A stretch of 64,000 nucleotides of DNA. Source: Aldehydirespirator sp965116865. GTDB lineage: Bacteria; Actinomycetota; Acidimicrobiia; Acidimicrobiales; Aldehydirespiratoraceae. The translations under genes were made by a program, and so were the position numbers. The notes under the pieces are model-generated. The model saw nothing but the letters and a program-made list of their open reading frames with translations, was not told where the DNA came from and did not search any database. Numbering within the stretch: position 1 is the first letter of the stretch; each line of letters begins with the position of its first letter. Positions 26,219-35,117 of the stretch are shown piece after piece. Location of the stretch: positions 1,860,001 through 1,924,000 of the forward strand of contig OZ220727.1 of assembly GCA_965116865.1 (NCBI GenBank). Reading direction: 5' to 3'.

Positions 26219-27912
26219 CTAACAGGCTGCTGAAAAAGTCGCTGCGGGGTGCTCGCGATCGTTGGTGGGGTGTGGGACGATGTCGTCATGCGTGGAACGG
26301 TGGATGCCCAGATGGCGATGTTGTCGACTGTGTCGGCGGAGGACTTGATCGGCGCTGATCATCCGATTCGGCGGATCAAAGCGGTGGTGGACGCGGTGCT
26401 CGGGGGCCTCGACGCCGAGCTGGCGGCGATGTGTCCGCCTCGGGGCCGTCCCAGCGTGCCGCCTGAGATGCTGTTGAAGGCGTCGGTGCTGATGGCGTTG
26501 TACTCGGTGCGCTCGGAGCGGGCGTTCTGTGAGCGCTTGAACTATGACATGTTGTTCAAGTGGTTCCTTGGGCTGCGCATCGACGAGCGCGGCTTCGACG
26601 CGTCGACGTTGTCGAAGAACCGGCAGCGGCTGTTGGACCATGAGATCGCGGACCGGTTCTTCGCCGCGGTGGTGGACGCGGCGAAGCTGCGCCGGTACTG
26701 CTCGAGCGAGCATTTCAGCGTGGACGGCACTCTGTTGGAGGCGTGGGCGTCGCACAAGAGCTTCAAACCCAGAACCGGCGCCGCAGCCGGGGCCGCGTCG
26801 GCGCAGCCCCAGCCCCAGCAGCCCCAGCAGCCGCAGCTCCAGCAGTCGCAGCCCCAGCAGCCCCAGCCCCAGCAGCCCCAGCAGTCGCAGCAGCCCCAGC
26901 AGTCGCAGCAGCCCCAGCAGTCGCAGCCCCAGCCCCAGCAGTCGCAGCAGCCCCAGCAGTCGCAGCCCCAGCAGCCCCAGCCCCAGCAGCCCCAGCCCCA
27001 GCAGCCCCAGCAGTCGCAGCCCCAGAAGTCCCAGCAGTCGCAGCGGCCGCGGCGGGCGGCGGGCGGCGGCCGCAACCCCGGGACGGACTGGCGCGGCGAG
27101 CGGCGCCGCAACGACACCCACGCTTCTGTGACCGATCCCGAGGCGAGGCTGTTCCGCAAGTCCGCGGGAACCGCCGCGACGCTGTGCTTCATGGGCCATC
27201 TGCTCACCGAGAACCGCAACGGGCTCATCGTCGACGCCGAGCTCACCACAGCCGACGGCCACGCGGAGCGCGGCACCGCCGCCGCGATGCTCAACAGAGC
27301 CCCGCCACGCGCCCGGCGCCGCACCGTCGGCGGCGACCGCAACTACGACACCAGAGGCTTCGTCGCCGACGCCCGGGCCGCGGGATTCACGCCGTAGGCG
27401 ACCACCTGCCCGGCTGCGCGGTGCTGCAAGGCTTCGTCGCCGACGCCCGGGCCGCGGGATTCACGCCCCACGTCGCCCAGAACACCACCAGACGCCGACC
27501 CGCGATCGACGAGCGCACCACCCGCCACGCCGGATACGCCGCCTCCCAACAAACCCGAAAACGCGTCGAGGAGCCCTTCGGACGGATCAAAACCATCGCC
27601 GGAGGACGCAAACTCCGCCACAAAGGACAACAACGCAACCGGGCCTGGTTCCTCATCACCGCCGCCAGCTACAACCTGGTGCGCATAGCCCGACTCGACA
27701 CGCCCACCCCCTGAACCGGCCCCGACCCGCCGCCCAGAACAGCCACCCCGCACCGGCACCGCCAGCCCCGACCCCCGACAACACACCCGAACCGAGCCCC
27801 ACAACCCCGCCCCCAACACACAACACCCCAGACCAAAGCACCACAACACCCCCAACCAGACCCCAAACACAGCCCAACCGCCCTGAACTCCCAAATTTCA
27901 GCATCCTGTTAG
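26219..27912 (+). mobile_element. IS5-like element with frameshifted transposase
   Basis: The terminal inverted repeat is CTAACAGGCTGCTGAAA at 26219 against the complement of the right end at 27912 (CTAACAGGATGCTGAAA), one mismatch in the first 17. About 1.7 kb. It contains the transposase relic at 26289-27714 and a C-rich, low-complexity 3' tail (27715-27890). No convincing target duplication was found. Confidence 0.75.
26289..27714 (+). pseudogene. IS5-like DDE transposase, broken by a 74-bp offset duplication
   Basis: The N-part reads MRGTVDAQMAMLSTVSAEDL, GADHPIRRIKAVVDAVL, SVRSERAFCERLNYDMLFKW and FSVDGTLLEAWASHKSF (first catalytic Asp), as in IS5-type transposases. A roughly 80-residue Gln/Pro/Ser tract (26805-27040) interrupts it. 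The segment GGCTTCGTCGCCGACGCCCG occurs at 27356 and again at 27430; the 74-bp offset shifts frame and the first frame ends at 27397. The remainder (RKRVEEPFGRIKTIAGGRKL ... SYNLVRIARL) continues in another frame to 27714. Without the duplication the frame would be whole. Confidence 0.8.
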
Positions 27913-27997
27913 AGGGGGGGTCCTGACACACGCAACACCCCTCTGACCTGAAGGCGGCTAGCCAGGCGTGCATTCTCCTTATGGTGCCTGGGCCTGC

Positions 27998-28060
27998 ATT
28001 ATTATTTATTAATAATGATTGGAATATTATAATATTGTCTCTACGCTGTGCTCCATGGGC
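27998..28060 (+). promoter_or_regulatory. AT-rich promoter/operator region of the ssp operon
   Basis: In an otherwise GC-rich region, 27998-28036 is almost pure A/T. It holds an inverted repeat ATTATTA/TAATAAT (27998-28016) and a perfect 14-bp palindrome AATATTATAATATT (28023-28036) that contains a consensus TATAAT at 28028-28033. This looks like a -10 box overlapped by an operator. No regulator gene is adjacent, so autoregulation or an upstream regulator is speculative. The flank 27913-28191 has no other gene. Confidence 0.6.
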
Positions 28061-28191
28061 GCAGAGGCGGCATCCGAGTAGCGATGACTTCGGTGGAGAC
28101 CGGAAGCGGCCACCACGGCGATGGCCCGATGCTGTCCGAGCAGTTGAGTATGTTTGCTGCTCGTGGCAGAGGAAATCGCGGAGACCGACGC

Positions 28192-29205
28192 ATGAGACTG
28201 ACAGAAGCCGCCGAGCGCTCGTTCGCGCGGCATGAGACGTTCCACCCTCGCTACAGCTGGTTCCGCAAGGCGTACTCCCATGTCGCCACTGACGGCGGGA
28301 TCTTCAGCCGTCCCGACGCCCCCGTGGAGGTCGGCGTGGGCAAGAACATGGTTAGTGCCATCCGGTTCTGGGGTACGGCCGCGCGGCTGATCATCGACGA
28401 CCCGAACAACGCGAGAGGGCGGGAGGCGAGATGCGTGCCCACCCGGCGGGGCCGAGCGCTCTTCGGCGAGGGTGGGTGGGATCCCTACATGGAGGATCCG
28501 GGCACGCTGTGGCTGCTGCACTGGCTGCTGCTCGCCCCGAAGAAGTCCCGGCTGCCGGTGTGGTGGCTGGCCTTCAACGAGTTCAGCGCCGTCGAATTCG
28601 CCGAGGACGACCTGGAGGCTGCGGTCTCGGTCCTGCTCGACGCTGTCCCGGAGTGGCCCAAGCCCCATCCCAAGTCGATCGGCAAAGACATCAGCGCGCT
28701 GCTGCGCACATACGCCCCGGCGGAGAGAACCGGCCGGAGTCGCATCGATGACCTGCTGGACTGCCCGTTGCGGGAACTGAACCTCCTCAGCCGCTCGCCA
28801 GCGACGAGCAAACTCCGCTTTGCGCTGGGTCCCAAGCCGACGCTTCCGTCTGAGATCGTGGCCTACGCGGTTCTGGACTATGTAGCGCTGACAGCCGTGC
28901 AGGGCAGCACCGTCACGATGAGCCGACTCTCGCACGGGTCTGGAGCACCTGGGCGAGTCTTCAAGCTCAACGAGTCGGAGCTGACCGACGCACTGCGACC
29001 GTCCATCGACAGCGACGAGGCGCTCGGGCTCGCTATGCCGACGGGCGCTGTCCAACTCACCTGGTCCGACGATCCGGCTTTGATCGCGACGAGAATCCTC
29101 GACGGCTACTACCAGCCTGCCAAGCCGATGGGGCGCCTGAGTTGCGCCGGCCCTGCGGGGGATCAGCCGGCAGGCCACAGTCCGATCCTCGCGGAGGCCG
29201 GCTGA
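28192..29205 (+). CDS. sspB: SspB-like DUF4007 protein (phosphorothioation system)
   Basis: The ATG at 28192 (MRLTEAAERSFARHETFHPR) is preferred because a relic copy at 42399 starts at the same codon and similarity stops there; an in-frame ATG at 28084 would add 36 residues. The conserved DUF4007 core FHPRYSWFRKAY ... VGVGKNMVSAIRFWG is evident. 337 residues. SspB is reported as the DNA-nicking component of SspABCD, which puts sulfur into one DNA strand. Followed by genes matching SspC and SspD in the known order with overlapping starts. Identification rests on family plus gene order. Confidence 0.8.
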   Translation: MRLTEAAERSFARHETFHPRYSWFRKAYSHVATDGGIFSRPDAPVEVGVGKNMVSAIRFWGTAARLIIDDPNNARGREARCVPTRRGRALFGEGGWDPYMEDPGTLWLLHWLLLAPKKSRLPVWWLAFNEFSAVEFAEDDLEAAVSVLLDAVPEWPKPHPKSIGKDISALLRTYAPAERTGRSRIDDLLDCPLRELNLLSRSPATSKLRFALGPKPTLPSEIVAYAVLDYVALTAVQGSTVTMSRLSHGSGAPGRVFKLNESELTDALRPSIDSDEALGLAMPTGAVQLTWSDDPALIATRILDGYYQPAKPMGRLSCAGPAGDQPAGHSPILAEAG

Positions 29206-32200
29206 TGTCCAAGCTGGCTACCAGCATCTCTGTACGGGCTCGGTTTGCTCGTTCCGCGAACCTGGAGCGGGACCTTGAGCGGCACGAGCCGCTCGACGGA
29301 TACGTCGTCACCTCCCGAGCCTTGGATGTCGTCGGGCGAATAGCCGAGACTGCCGCAACAGGTCCCGCAGGTGGAGCTTGGTCGGTGACTGGCCCGTACG
29401 GCTCCGGCAAGTCATCGCTCGCGTTGCTCATCGATGCCGCGTTCGGAGGCGATTCCGCTGTCCGGCAAGTGGCGCTTCGCCTGATCGATGAATCGTCCCA
29501 CGAGGTTGGAACGCAGATTCGCAGTTCGCACCGCCGACACAGCACCGAGAGTCACGGCTTCCACCGCGGCCTCGTGACCGCCGGACGCGAGCCGCTCAAC
29601 CGCACGGTCCTGTGGGCGTTGTACTCGGCCGTGCTGCGCAGCTACGGCAAGGTCCCTTCCCGCACGGCCTTCCGGGCTTCGGCGGCGCTGGAGGCAGCGC
29701 TGGCTGACGCGGAGTCAGATGACCCGAGGCGCACCGGCCCTTCGCCGTCTGCCTTAGTGGACATAGCCCGCTGTCTCGCCGAAGACGTGCCGCTGCTGCT
29801 AGTGATCGACGAGTTCGGCAAGAACCTCGAAGCCATCCGCGATGGCGGCGACGCCGATCCGTACCTGCTGCAGCAACTCGCCGAGGCCGGCCAGGGTTCA
29901 GGTGTTCCGATCTTTGTGCTGACTCTTCAGCATCTGTCGTTCGAGGACCACCTAGCGGGCACCAGCAGCGTCCAGCGCCGCGAGTGGGCCAAGGTGCAAG
30001 GCCGTTTCGAAGACATTGCCTTCGTCGAGTCGGCCAGCCAGACCCGAGCCCTCATCGGCACGGTCTTCAGCGTCGACGACTGTTCGCTACGCGCCCGGAT
30101 CAAACACTGGGCCAACGGTGAGGCCAAGGCGATGCAAGTACTGGGGATCGCCGATCTCGCCGACCCGCTAACGGTGGCTTCGTGCTACCCCCTCCACCCT
30201 CTAGCCGCGTTAGTCCTGCCCGAGTTGTGCAACAGGCACGGCCAGCACGAGCGCACGCTGTTCTCGTTCCTCACAAGCCAACACAGGGCGAGTGCCTCAT
30301 CGTTCCTCAACCAGACGGACGTCCCCGCACAAGGACCTCTGCCGACCATCGGGCTAGACGCGGTCTATGACTACTTCGTCGATGGCACCGCGCTTCAGAT
30401 CGAGTCGGCCGGCGTATCGGGACGGTGGAACGAGATCGCGACCCGCCTGAGAGACGCCCACGGACTCACGCCTCCGCAGAAGCGGCTCGCCAAGGCCGTT
30501 GCCTTGCTGAACCTCGTGTCGACGACCGGCACCGTCAGGGCCTCCGCGGCGATTCTGGCCCGCACCGACAAGGACACCGACAGGACCCTCGCCGAGTTGG
30601 AGCGAGCCAGCGTTGTCACCTACCGGGACTTCGCAGACGAATACCGGATCTGGCAGGGAACCGATGTCGACATCAACCTGCTGCTCGACTCTGCCAGGCA
30701 ACGTGTCATCCAACGGCCGCTCGCGGAGATTCTCAGCGAGATCGATCAGCCGCAGCCCGTGGTCGCCGCCAAGCACAGCGCAAGGCATGACGTGCTGCGG
30801 GTCTTCAGGAGGCGCTACGCGAACAGCAGCGAACAGATCGAGCCACTCGACGCCTTCTCGCGCTTCGACGGTGAAGTGCTCCTGCTGGTCGACTCCACAG
30901 GCGACGCGCCAGAAATCACCCGCCCCTGGGCCGGGGCGAAGCCGATCGTGGCCGCCATCCCCAGGGACTTATCAGCTCTCGACACGGCCGCGAGAGAGGT
31001 AGCAGCAGTCCACGTGGCGCTAAATGACCCATTCGTGACTGATGACTGGGTGGCTCGGCGCGAGTTGAGTGAGCGGCTGGCGCAGACCCGGACAGCCCTT
31101 GACCGCGCGCTCACGGACGCTTTCGGCTCGGATTCGTGTCGTTGGGTGCTTCTCGTGCCCGAGGAGCGGGAACTCCAACGAGGGCGGGGCAGCGCCGCCC
31201 TGTCCGACGCCGCCGACGACACCTACCGCGACACGCCGCGCGTGCGCAACGAGATGCTCAACCGGGCGGAACTCACCTCGCAGGGCGCAAAGGCACGCAG
31301 CCTGCTCCTAAGAGCGATGATCGAGCATGGCACCGAGCCCGGCCTGGGCATGCAGGGCTATGGACCTGAGGTCGCCATGTACCGGGCCTTCTTGGAGCGC
31401 ACCGGACTCCACGGACCGGACAAGCGCAACGAAGCGATGGCGTTCCAGAAGCCTGCCGACAAGTCGCTGCAGCCTGCATGGAAGACACTCCAACAGGAGT
31501 TCAAGCGATCCACAAGCCGGCGCATCAACTTGAGCGACGTTTGCGCCGCCCTGCTCTCGCCCCCGTTCGGAATGAAGGAAGGCGCCATCCCCGTACTCGT
31601 CACCGCTGCTCTGATCGCTTCAGCCGACGAGGTCGCCATCTACCACCACGGCACATTCAAGCCGCTGCTCACTCCCGAGCTGTCGGAGCTGATGGTGCGC
31701 AACCCGAATCACTTCGACATCAAGCACTTCGCGAACACAACCGGCGCCCGACGGCAGGTGATCGAGGCTCTCGCAAGCCGACTCAACTTGCAGCCCAGCT
31801 TCCGCAAGCACCGAGTCGCCAACGTCCTGACCGTCGTCGCGCACCTCGTCTCAAGGATCAGCCGACTCGACAACTACACGCTCCAGACGAAGAACCTCAG
31901 CGTGGCGACGCTCAGAGCAAGGGGGGCGCTAATGACGGCGGTCGAGCCCGACGAGCTGCTGTTCGCCTCCCTGCCCGAGGCGCTCGGATTCCCACCGATT
32001 GTCGCCACGGCACAGGAATACGAACTCGCGGAGGCTTACGCCACCGGGGTAGGAGAAGTTCTTGACGAACTCGGCGGCTCCTTCGAGGAGCTCCTCCACC
32101 AACAATTTGATCGCCTCCTGGAGACGAGTGCCGAGACCTCACACACAACGGTGATGGCACAGGCTGCGTCGCTAGTCGGCGAAGTCCTCGATCCCGATGT

Positions 32201-32663
32201 CCGCGCATTCATTCTTGCTCTGGCGAAGGACACCGTGGAATCCAAGACAGACTGGGTGGAGGCGGTCGCCACCGTCGTCGCCAAGAAGGCACCAGCCGAG
32301 TGGACCGACGAGGACCTGCTGCGCTTCGGGAACGAACTCCACGAGAAGTTCGCCTCCTTTCACCGCCTCTTGGCCCTCCACCATGAGCGCCGGGCCCTCA
32401 GCAGCGAACCCTTCGACGCGTTTCGGTGGACCGTCACGAGGTCAGACGGTGTAGAGCAACCGCTGCTTGTCAGCGATGACCACCCCTCAATGCCCGACGC
32501 CGAACGTGCCCTCGAAGAGCTAACGAGCATCGTCGGCTCTCGGCAGCAGGCGCAACGCGCTATTCTGGCCGCGCTGGGCAAGCAACTGCTACCCAAGGAA
32601 TGCCCCGGCCGCGGGGTTTCGAACGTTCTGGATGTGTTGGACACGGAAGTGGGCCATGGCTGA
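29205..32663 (+). CDS. sspC: SspC-like large P-loop ATPase
   Basis: 1152 residues. It starts at the ATG overlapping the sspB stop by one base (TGATG). The Walker A GPYGSGKSSLALLIDAAFGG is at about residues 60-75 and Walker B PLLLVIDEFGKNLEAI at about 200. The rest is long, mostly helical and without further recognisable domains. In SspABCD systems SspC is the ATPase working with SspB and SspD; assignment here follows position between SspB-like and SspD-like genes. sspD starts 8 bp before its stop. Confidence 0.78.
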   Translation: MSKLATSISVRARFARSANLERDLERHEPLDGYVVTSRALDVVGRIAETAATGPAGGAWSVTGPYGSGKSSLALLIDAAFGGDSAVRQVALRLIDESSHEVGTQIRSSHRRHSTESHGFHRGLVTAGREPLNRTVLWALYSAVLRSYGKVPSRTAFRASAALEAALADAESDDPRRTGPSPSALVDIARCLAEDVPLLLVIDEFGKNLEAIRDGGDADPYLLQQLAEAGQGSGVPIFVLTLQHLSFEDHLAGTSSVQRREWAKVQGRFEDIAFVESASQTRALIGTVFSVDDCSLRARIKHWANGEAKAMQVLGIADLADPLTVASCYPLHPLAALVLPELCNRHGQHERTLFSFLTSQHRASASSFLNQTDVPAQGPLPTIGLDAVYDYFVDGTALQIESAGVSGRWNEIATRLRDAHGLTPPQKRLAKAVALLNLVSTTGTVRASAAILARTDKDTDRTLAELERASVVTYRDFADEYRIWQGTDVDINLLLDSARQRVIQRPLAEILSEIDQPQPVVAAKHSARHDVLRVFRRRYANSSEQIEPLDAFSRFDGEVLLLVDSTGDAPEITRPWAGAKPIVAAIPRDLSALDTAAREVAAVHVALNDPFVTDDWVARRELSERLAQTRTALDRALTDAFGSDSCRWVLLVPEERELQRGRGSAALSDAADDTYRDTPRVRNEMLNRAELTSQGAKARSLLLRAMIEHGTEPGLGMQGYGPEVAMYRAFLERTGLHGPDKRNEAMAFQKPADKSLQPAWKTLQQEFKRSTSRRINLSDVCAALLSPPFGMKEGAIPVLVTAALIASADEVAIYHHGTFKPLLTPELSELMVRNPNHFDIKHFANTTGARRQVIEALASRLNLQPSFRKHRVANVLTVVAHLVSRISRLDNYTLQTKNLSVATLRARGALMTAVEPDELLFASLPEALGFPPIVATAQEYELAEAYATGVGEVLDELGGSFEELLHQQFDRLLETSAETSHTTVMAQAASLVGEVLDPDVRAFILALAKDTVESKTDWVEAVATVVAKKAPAEWTDEDLLRFGNELHEKFASFHRLLALHHERRALSSEPFDAFRWTVTRSDGVEQPLLVSDDHPSMPDAERALEELTSIVGSRQQAQRAILAALGKQLLPKECPGRGVSNVLDVLDTEVGHG

Positions 32664-33504
32664 ATCATTGCGCCACATCTGCGGCATCTCCGGCGGCAAG
32701 GACTCCAGCGCACTCGCGGTCTACTTGCGCGACCGGATACCCGACATGGAGTACTTCTTCTGCGACACCGGAGCCGAATTGCCCGAGACCTACGAGTACC
32801 TCACCCGGCTCGAGGTCATCCTCGCTAAGCCGATCGCCCGACTGAACGCGTCCAGGGGTTTCGACCACTGGTTCGAGGTGTTCCGGGGGGCGCTTCCGTC
32901 GCCGCAGATGCGCTGGTGCACCAAGAACATGAAGATCAAGCCCATCGAAGAGTGGATTGGCGACGAGCCCGCCGTCTCCTACGTGGCCATCCGAGCCGAC
33001 GAGTCAAACCGCAAGGGATACATCTCCACCAAGCCCAACATCGAGAGCCGCTTCCCGTTCGTGGAGGACGGAATCGACCATGAGGGCGTCATGAGGATTC
33101 TTGACGACGCCGGTATAGGCCTGCCTGCCTACTACGAGTGGCGGACCCGCTCGGGCTGCTATTTCTGCTTCTACCAGCGCAAGGCCGAGTGGATCGGCCT
33201 CTCCGAGCGACATCCCGATCTCTTCGACCGGGCCGTGGCCATCGAACAGAAGGTGCTCCAAGACGCGGGGGTCGACGGCGACGCCGACTTCGGCGACCGA
33301 GCAATGCGCGGCCGCCAGTACACCTGGTCCGGTGGCGAGACCCTCCTCCAGCTCCGATCCCGCCGCGAGCAGATCCTCGAACGCCACGAAGCATCCATGG
33401 CCCGCGCAAACCAGACCAGAGCCAACGTCCCGCTCATCGAATCCCTCAGCGAAGCCCTCGAGGAGGACGACGACACCCTGCCATGCACCGTGTGCGCACT
33501 ATGA
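32656..33504 (+). CDS. sspD: SspD-like PAPS-reductase-family ATP pyrophosphatase
   Basis: 282 residues. The PP-loop motif GISGGKDSSALAVYLRD is near the N-terminus with EYFFCDTGAELPETYEYL; CTKNMKIKP and SGCYFCFYQRKAEW supply Cys residues likely to hold a [4Fe-4S] cluster, and a C-terminal CTVC is present. DndC/SspD proteins activate DNA for sulfur insertion using ATP. Overlaps sspC by 8 bp and the next gene by ATGA. No cysteine desulfurase (SspA) is encoded nearby, so sulfur must come from a host IscS/SufS (inference). Confidence 0.85.
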   Translation: MAESLRHICGISGGKDSSALAVYLRDRIPDMEYFFCDTGAELPETYEYLTRLEVILAKPIARLNASRGFDHWFEVFRGALPSPQMRWCTKNMKIKPIEEWIGDEPAVSYVAIRADESNRKGYISTKPNIESRFPFVEDGIDHEGVMRILDDAGIGLPAYYEWRTRSGCYFCFYQRKAEWIGLSERHPDLFDRAVAIEQKVLQDAGVDGDADFGDRAMRGRQYTWSGGETLLQLRSRREQILERHEASMARANQTRANVPLIESLSEALEEDDDTLPCTVCAL

Positions 33505-35117
33505 ACAGCTTGGCGAAAGTAGCGACGGGTGGGCCAGGCCTGACGGTGAGTCGCTTCTTCGCGTCGATTCCAGATCTGGATCTCAGGCGCTTCATGGATC
33601 CGGGAGTCCTCTCGGTGCTTGACGCCATCTTCGGTGGCCGAACCGCGGGTGACGATCTGAGGCGTGTTGCCCACACGCTCGTAGACGTGAGCGCCCTGCT
33701 CGGGGAACAAGATGGTCGGAGCCTTGTTCTGGATCTTGTCTCCGACCCGAAGCGAACCGAACTAGAAGCTCGAGTGGGACGCGGTATCGACACGTCCGCA
33801 AACTGGACTGAGGGTGAGGTGAACCGAGCACGGAACTTCTTCGGTCTCATTGACGAGAGGATTGTGCCTCCTGCACCGCCAGCCGTCACCACGATTGAGC
33901 CGTCGTATGGTCTATTCGAGCATCAGCGAAGCGCTGTCCGGAGACTCGCCCGACTCCTTGCCCAGGATGAGCGGCGTGTAGTCCTCCACCTTCCCACCGG
34001 CGTTGGCAAGACCCGCACCGCCATGCATGTCGTTGCAGAATCACTCCGCTCGAATGAACCATCGGTAGTAGTTTGGCTCGCATCCGGCAAGGAGTTGCTT
34101 GAGCAAGCCGTGCTTTCCTTCCGGGAGGCGTGGGACCACCTTGGCGGAAGGCAACTCCAACTCGGATCCATGTGGGGCGACCGCACGCCCGACCTGGACA
34201 ACTTCATTGACGGGTTCCTCGCGGTCGGCCTAGCAAAGGGTTGGGCGGTCCTATCACAGACTGACCCGGGTTGGGCCGCGCGCCTCGCTCCGCGGGTTCG
34301 CCTCGTCGTCTTCGACGAAGCCCACCAGAGCATCGCCGGAACCTACCGGCGCATCACAGAGGAGTTAACGCTCGACTACAGATGTGCCCTGCTCGGGCTC
34401 ACGGCCACACCCGGACGAACATGGGCCGACATCGACAAGGACGGTGAGCTCGCTGATTTCTTCGCTGGCAACAAGGTCGCACTTGAGGTGCCAGGCGAGA
34501 ACCCCATCGAGTACTTGATCGAGAACGGCTTCCTCGCCCGACCACTCTTCCGTACCCTGTTCGCAGAGCCCGGACTTCAGCTCACCGACCTTGAGCTATC
34601 TCGCGTCGCCAAGGCGCTCGACATCCCAGACGAAATCGTCGACTCCCTGTCCATGAGCGAACAATACGTGACAGCGGTGCTCGGAGCCATCGAGGAACTG
34701 CTTGCGGAGGGACACCCGCGTGTGCTTGTATTCGCCGCCACGGTCGTCCACGCACGGACCCTCGCCGCGATCCTTGCCGCTCGAGAGATATGCAGCGCCG
34801 TGGTTACCGGCACGACGACTGAACGTGTGAGGGATCGAGCGATCAGAGCCTTCAAGTCCGAGGAGGAAGCCCCGATGGTCCTCGTCAACTTCGGCGTGTT
34901 GACCACTGGCTTCGACGCACCGAAGGCGAGTGCCGTCGTCATAGCCCGTCCGACACAGTCCCTGGTCCTGTACAGCCAGATGGTCGGCCGCGCCATCCGG
35001 GGCCCGAGGGCGGGAGGGACCGACACCTGCGACGTCGTGACGGTCGTCGATCCGAATCTGCCGGGCTTCGGCGATGTCGCGGCGGCATTCCTGAACTGGG
35101 AGGACGTGTGGCAATGA
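33501..35117 (+). CDS. sspF: SspF-like superfamily 2 helicase
   Basis: 538 residues from the ATG overlapping sspD (ATGA). Helicase motifs in order: LFEHQRSAVRRL (Q-like), LHLPTGVGKTRTAM (I), VFDEAHQSI (DEAH, II), LLGLTATPGRT (III), VNFGVLTTGFDAPKASAVVI (V) and YSQMVGRAIRGPRAGG (VI). The N-terminal ~130 residues are unrecognised. A helicase, a GHKL ATPase and a PLD protein directly after SspBCD match the described SspFGH restriction module that acts on unmodified DNA. Confidence 0.8.
   Translation: MNSLAKVATGGPGLTVSRFFASIPDLDLRRFMDPGVLSVLDAIFGGRTAGDDLRRVAHTLVDVSALLGEQDGRSLVLDLVSDPKRTELEARVGRGIDTSANWTEGEVNRARNFFGLIDERIVPPAPPAVTTIEPSYGLFEHQRSAVRRLARLLAQDERRVVLHLPTGVGKTRTAMHVVAESLRSNEPSVVVWLASGKELLEQAVLSFREAWDHLGGRQLQLGSMWGDRTPDLDNFIDGFLAVGLAKGWAVLSQTDPGWAARLAPRVRLVVFDEAHQSIAGTYRRITEELTLDYRCALLGLTATPGRTWADIDKDGELADFFAGNKVALEVPGENPIEYLIENGFLARPLFRTLFAEPGLQLTDLELSRVAKALDIPDEIVDSLSMSEQYVTAVLGAIEELLAEGHPRVLVFAATVVHARTLAAILAAREICSAVVTGTTTERVRDRAIRAFKSEEEAPMVLVNFGVLTTGFDAPKASAVVIARPTQSLVLYSQMVGRAIRGPRAGGTDTCDVVTVVDPNLPGFGDVAAAFLNWEDVWQ

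Noticed and set aside
27397..27397. Other stops as possible selenocysteine codons
   Set aside because: The IS5-like stop here is TAG and the frame changes after it. Among the interrupted genes I examined, only the fdh and DUF3179 TGAs keep one frame and fall on a conserved Cys/Sec site.
27397..27430. Programmed frameshift in the IS5-like transposase
   Set aside because: The shift coincides with a sequence duplication, not a slippery site with a stem-loop, so inactivation is the simpler reading.
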